In this document: positions 61,321-64,000 of the stretch, piece after piece
How positions within the stretch are numbered: the first letter of the stretch is position 1
How the letters are laid out: each line of letters begins with the position of its first letter
Assembly (NCBI RefSeq): GCF_027889715.1
Contig: NZ_JAPJZH010000002.1
Location: 62,001 to 126,000, forward strand
Direction: 5' to 3'
From: Allohoeflea poritis
GTDB lineage: Bacteria > Pseudomonadota > Alphaproteobacteria > Rhizobiales > Rhizobiaceae
Length of the DNA stretch: 64,000 nucleotides
Position numbers and translations under genes: made by a program
The notes under the pieces: generated by a model
Told to the model about the DNA's origin: nothing
What the model saw: the letters and a program-made list of their open reading frames with translations, nothing else
Database searches by the model: none

Positions 61321-61696
61321 GTTGCGACAGGATTATGACGGCGATTATCGCCGCATAGGTGAACTGGTGAATGAGCTGGTCGGCGCCGTGAATGACCCAG
61401 AAATGCCGGGTGTGAACATCCAGCTTGTGCTTGCAGTCATAGGCACCCTTGGCGAAATCCGTAGCGTAATGAATCACGAACTCGAACACCATCAGCAGGA
61501 TGACGGTCAGTGCGCTCAGGCCGCACAGCAGCAGGATAGGAAGTGTAAGCAGCACATGGATGCCGGCATGCAGATACCCGCCCATCTTGTTGACATGGCA
61601 CTTGCCGGCAATCATTGAGGGCCACTGCAGCGTATAGTCCGCCACGTAGTGCTTGACCTGCAAGCCAACCAGCACCCAAACAACAAATAGTTCCAT
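61313..61696 (-). CDS. DUF3307-like membrane protein
   Basis: A 127-residue protein with about four hydrophobic segments, starting MELFVVWVLVGLQVKHYVAD, then LQWPSMIAGK, GIHVLLTLPILLLCGLSALT and FTYAAIIAVIILSQP. Charged and His residues lie at segment ends (HYVADYTLQW, HYATDFAKGAY, FWVIHGADQLIHQ), a pattern I associate with the uncharacterised DUF3307 family. The ATG at 61696 has GGGGTGG upstream; a longer frame exists but is Arg-rich and unlikely. Function unknown. Confidence 0.7.
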   Translation of the reverse strand: MELFVVWVLVGLQVKHYVADYTLQWPSMIAGKCHVNKMGGYLHAGIHVLLTLPILLLCGLSALTVILLMVFEFVIHYATDFAKGAYDCKHKLDVHTRHFWVIHGADQLIHQFTYAAIIAVIILSQPV

Positions 61697-62021
61697 CAAT
61701 CCACCCCGGAGCGAAACACGCCCTGAACGCAAGGATCGTGCGCCCCTCTCCCCTTCAACATGGATTGTCGTTCGTTTGCGGTCAACGATTTGGCGCCAAT
61801 TTTTTTGGAGAAGGCCGGCAATTGGCACCATCGGATAAAAATTTTTTTCAGGGCCTTTTTGCTGTTTCCGCGGTGCAAGAAGTGAGATTTCCGGTCGATT
61901 GGACCAGCGAGGCGCATTTGCGCCGATCGCCATACGATTGATCACGATCATCGTCCCCGGGCTCAACACTGTCTAAGCTCGCCGGTGTCCTGGCAGCAAT
62001 CACTCAACAGGGGAACGAACC
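61697..62021. other. Divergent intergenic region, no gene recognised
   Basis: 325 bases between the DUF3307-like gene and the SDR gene. It contains two T-runs (around 61799-61806 and 61848-61857) and an interrupted palindrome, GGCGCA-TT-TGCGCC (61911-61924), that may be an operator for either gene. I see no reading frame with a ribosome site. Confidence 0.45.
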
Positions 62022-62780
62022 ATGCGCGGATTGAAAGGAAAGCGGGTCATCGTAACCGGCGGAGGCAGCGGCATCGGCGCGGCCACATGTCGGCGGTTCG
62101 GAGAAGAAGGCGCTCACGTCCTCATTTTCGATGTCGATATCGAAAAGGCGCGGCAGACCGCGCGGGATATTGCGGCGGGCGGCGGACAGGCGGAGGCTTT
62201 CGACGTGGATATCACCGACCGCGACACCATCTCGGCAGCCCTGTCGGAAATCGGTCCGGGCGGCATCGACGCCCTCGTCAACAATGTCGGGTGGGACAGG
62301 CTCGTTCCCTTCGTGGATTCCGATACGGAGCTATGGACCAGGGTCATCGATATCAATCTCTACGGCCCCCTGCACATGCACCACGCCGTGCTGCCGGTCA
62401 TGATCGCGCAGGGCCACGGGCGCGTGGTCAATATCGCCTCGGATGCGGGACGGGTCGGATCGTCCGGCGAAGCCGTCTATTCGGCCTGCAAGGGCGGAAT
62501 CATAGCGTTCACCAAGACCATGGCCCGTGAGCTTGCGAAAACCGGCATACAGCTCAACGCGGTCTGCCCGGGACCGACGGATACGCCGCTATTCGCAAGC
62601 TTTGCCGAAGGCGGCTCGGGTGAACGCATCAAGGCGGCGCTTGAAAAGGCGATCCCGATGGGCCGACTCGCGAGTCCGGACGATTTTCCGGGCATTATCT
62701 GCTTTCTGGCCAGCGACGATGCCGGCTTTATCACCGGGCAGACGATATCGGTATCCGGCGGCCTGACGATGAGCGGCTAG
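62022..62780 (+). CDS. SDR oxidoreductase, BadH-like (2-hydroxycyclohexanecarboxyl-CoA dehydrogenase type)
   Basis: A 252-residue classical SDR. TGGGSGIGAATCRRFGEEGA holds the cofactor loop, LVNNVGWDRLVPF the NNxG region, VNIASDAGRVGSSGEAVYSA the catalytic Ser/Tyr, with Lys in the next residues. The stretch from HMHHAVLPVM through VGSSGEAVY to GFITGQTISVSGGLTMSG closely resembles BadH of alicyclic-acid degradation as I recall it. An enoyl-CoA hydratase gene is convergent 13 bases away. A role in oxidising a 2- or 3-hydroxyacyl-CoA is plausible; no other bad genes are visible. Confidence 0.8.
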   Translation: MRGLKGKRVIVTGGGSGIGAATCRRFGEEGAHVLIFDVDIEKARQTARDIAAGGGQAEAFDVDITDRDTISAALSEIGPGGIDALVNNVGWDRLVPFVDSDTELWTRVIDINLYGPLHMHHAVLPVMIAQGHGRVVNIASDAGRVGSSGEAVYSACKGGIIAFTKTMARELAKTGIQLNAVCPGPTDTPLFASFAEGGSGERIKAALEKAIPMGRLASPDDFPGIICFLASDDAGFITGQTISVSGGLTMSG

Positions 62781-62793
62781 AACAAATTCTGAG

Positions 62794-63603
62794 CTAGACC
62801 GGACAGTCCGGATTGAAGTTCGGCTTGCGCTTCTCGCGCAGCGACGCAACGCCCTCACGCACATCCGGCCCCATGAATCCGAGCATCTCCAGCGCCGTCG
62901 ATGTATCGAAGATCGGCCCGGCCGAGCGCAGCCAGTTGTTCAGCGAATATTTGGTCCAGCGGATGGCGCTCTGCGAGCCGGTTGCGAGGTCCGACGCGAT
63001 ACCGAGTACGGTTTCCTGGAGTTCATCGTCATCGACACACAGCGAGACGAGACCGATACGCTCGGCTTCCTCGCCGGTCAGCGGCTTGCCGGTCAGCAGA
63101 TAATATTTCGACTTGGCCATGCCGCACAGAAGCGGCCAGATGATCGCCGCCACATCGCCGGCGGCAACGCCGAGCCGCGGATGGCCGTCGACGATGCGTG
63201 CCGCCTTGCCCGCCACCGAGATATCGGCGAGCAGGCCGACCACGAGACCCGCGCCGGCGGCCGGTCCGTTGATCGCCGAGATGATCGGCTTGTTGCAGTT
63301 CACGATGTTGTAGACGAGGTCCTTCGCCTCCTTCCACACCCGCATCAGCACATCGTAATCGCCGGCCATTTCCTCGATCAGGCCAAAATCCCCGCCCGAC
63401 GAGAACGCCTTGCCTTCGCCCGTGACGATCACCGCATTGGTTTGCGGATCGCGATCGATTTCGCGCCAGATATCGGTCAGCTGGCCATGGGTTTCGCCGT
63501 CGACGGAATTGTAGCTCGACGGATTGGAGAAGGTGATGCGCAATATCCGCTCGGCCGGGCGATCAAGCTTCAGTTTGCCGTAGGCGGCATAGCGGTCGGT
63601 CAT
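62794..63603 (-). CDS. Enoyl-CoA hydratase/isomerase family protein
   Basis: A 269-residue crotonase-fold enzyme: first oxyanion segment [20 protein letters not shown], second [20 protein letters not shown], and the region [20 protein letters not shown], where Asp stands at the second acid/base position. The first Glu is not obvious, so the exact reaction (hydration, isomerisation, hydrolysis) is open. The C-terminal [17 protein letters not shown] is typical. It is 20 bases after a transglutaminase-like gene on the same strand and convergent with the BadH-like SDR. Confidence 0.87.
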   Translation of the reverse strand: MTDRYAAYGKLKLDRPAERILRITFSNPSSYNSVDGETHGQLTDIWREIDRDPQTNAVIVTGEGKAFSSGGDFGLIEEMAGDYDVLMRVWKEAKDLVYNIVNCNKPIISAINGPAAGAGLVVGLLADISVAGKAARIVDGHPRLGVAAGDVAAIIWPLLCGMAKSKYYLLTGKPLTGEEAERIGLVSLCVDDDELQETVLGIASDLATGSQSAIRWTKYSLNNWLRSAGPIFDTSTALEMLGFMGPDVREGVASLREKRKPNFNPDCPV

Positions 63604-63623
63604 GGATGTATTCCTTGTTTTTG

Positions 63624-64000
63624 TCAGGCGGAGCCGGAAAAGGCTTCATCTTCCACCCGCAGGCCCCGCTCCCCTTGCGCCTCCGCATGGGCGGCCAGGT
63701 TTGGATAGAATTCGCGAAAATCGGACAGGATCTGCTCCATCGGTGCTTCCTGGAAAATACCCCTGTCCCTGACATATTCCATATGCCGCCGGTTCTTTGT
63801 ATCGAATTCGTGAAAGAGCGCATCGCCGGTCCCGTCGAACTCCAGCGGCTTGACCCCGAATTTCCCGCACAGCTCACTGTTGAAAGCCGGGGTTACCTTG
63901 AAGGATCGGTCGCCAAGCCACAGTTGCACATAGCCGTGATAGATAAACAGGTCGGTCTGCATCATCTCCGACAATTTCGGCGAATTAAGGTGGTTGCGCA
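63624..64000 (-). CDS. Transglutaminase-like domain protein, C-terminal part (gene runs off the window)
   Basis: The last ~125 residues of a protein whose 5' end lies beyond base 64000; the frame is open to the edge ([12 protein letters not shown] before the first internal Met). [20 protein letters not shown] matches the His-containing strand of transglutaminase/peptidase-like domains, in which Trp and Asp follow; the catalytic Cys would be upstream, outside the window. It is next to an enoyl-CoA hydratase gene on the same strand. The function is not determinable from this part. Confidence 0.6.
   Translation of the reverse strand, partial: RNHLNSPKLSEMMQTDLFIYHGYVQLWLGDRSFKVTPAFNSELCGKFGVKPLEFDGTGDALFHEFDTKNRRHMEYVRDRGIFQEAPMEQILSDFREFYPNLAAHAEAQGERGLRVEDEAFSGSA

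Overview
The window looks like a chromosomal segment of a GC-rich alphaproteobacterium, most likely a marine or coastal member of the Hyphomicrobiales (Rhizobiales). Reasons: a UvrB with a long N-terminal extension, an Aap-like amino-acid ABC transporter, a complete nosRZDFYLX set, a TRAP-linked sulfonate cluster and Tat-type signals. I see no rRNA, tRNA, CRISPR, insertion sequence or phage gene. Genes are densely packed, often with ATGA overlaps.

Layout. 1-7.9 kb: the end of an HlyD-type efflux adaptor gene, uvrB, a type II NADH dehydrogenase, a cytochrome P460-like protein carrying a very cysteine-rich CNPC repeat tract, a His-rich conserved hypothetical and dusA. 8.2-29.4 kb: a catabolic island. 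It holds an amino-acid ABC transporter whose ATPase gene lies 14 kb from its permeases, RidA, a propionyl-CoA synthetase-like ligase, an SDR, HyuB/HyuA, an amino-acid-oxidase-like flavoprotein, rhodanese, an IclR regulator, a BisC/TorA-type Mo enzyme, a MetC-like PLP lyase, a VOC protein, an acyl-CoA ligase, an enoyl-CoA hydratase and two MaoC-type hydratases. Three divergent promoter regions in this island share a ~37-bp element, so I read it as one regulon for uptake and breakdown of an unknown, probably sulfur-containing, amino compound.

29.4-37.0 kb: a cluster matching 2,3-dihydroxypropane-1-sulfonate (DHPS) use: HpsP-like, HpsO-like and HpsN-like dehydrogenases, a TRAP transporter and a LacI regulator facing three phased operators. 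37.1-46.5 kb: nitrous-oxide reductase genes nosRZDFYLX behind an FNR/NnrR-type box, then a Crp/Fnr regulator.

46.7-51.9 kb: a tandem OsmC-like protein, pcm, a small zinc-ribbon protein missed by simple ORF calling, an isochorismatase-type hydrolase, an RpiR regulator and a glutamine-synthetase-like ligase. 52.2-57.8 kb: a peptide-type ABC importer without ATPase genes, UDP-glucose dehydrogenase and a nitroreductase. 58.1-64.0 kb: an ABC-exporter-like protein with a degenerate nucleotide-binding domain next to a stand-alone cyclic-nucleotide-binding protein, a DUF3307-like membrane protein, a BadH-like SDR, an enoyl-CoA hydratase and a truncated transglutaminase-like gene.

All family assignments are from reading motifs by eye; no database search was run.
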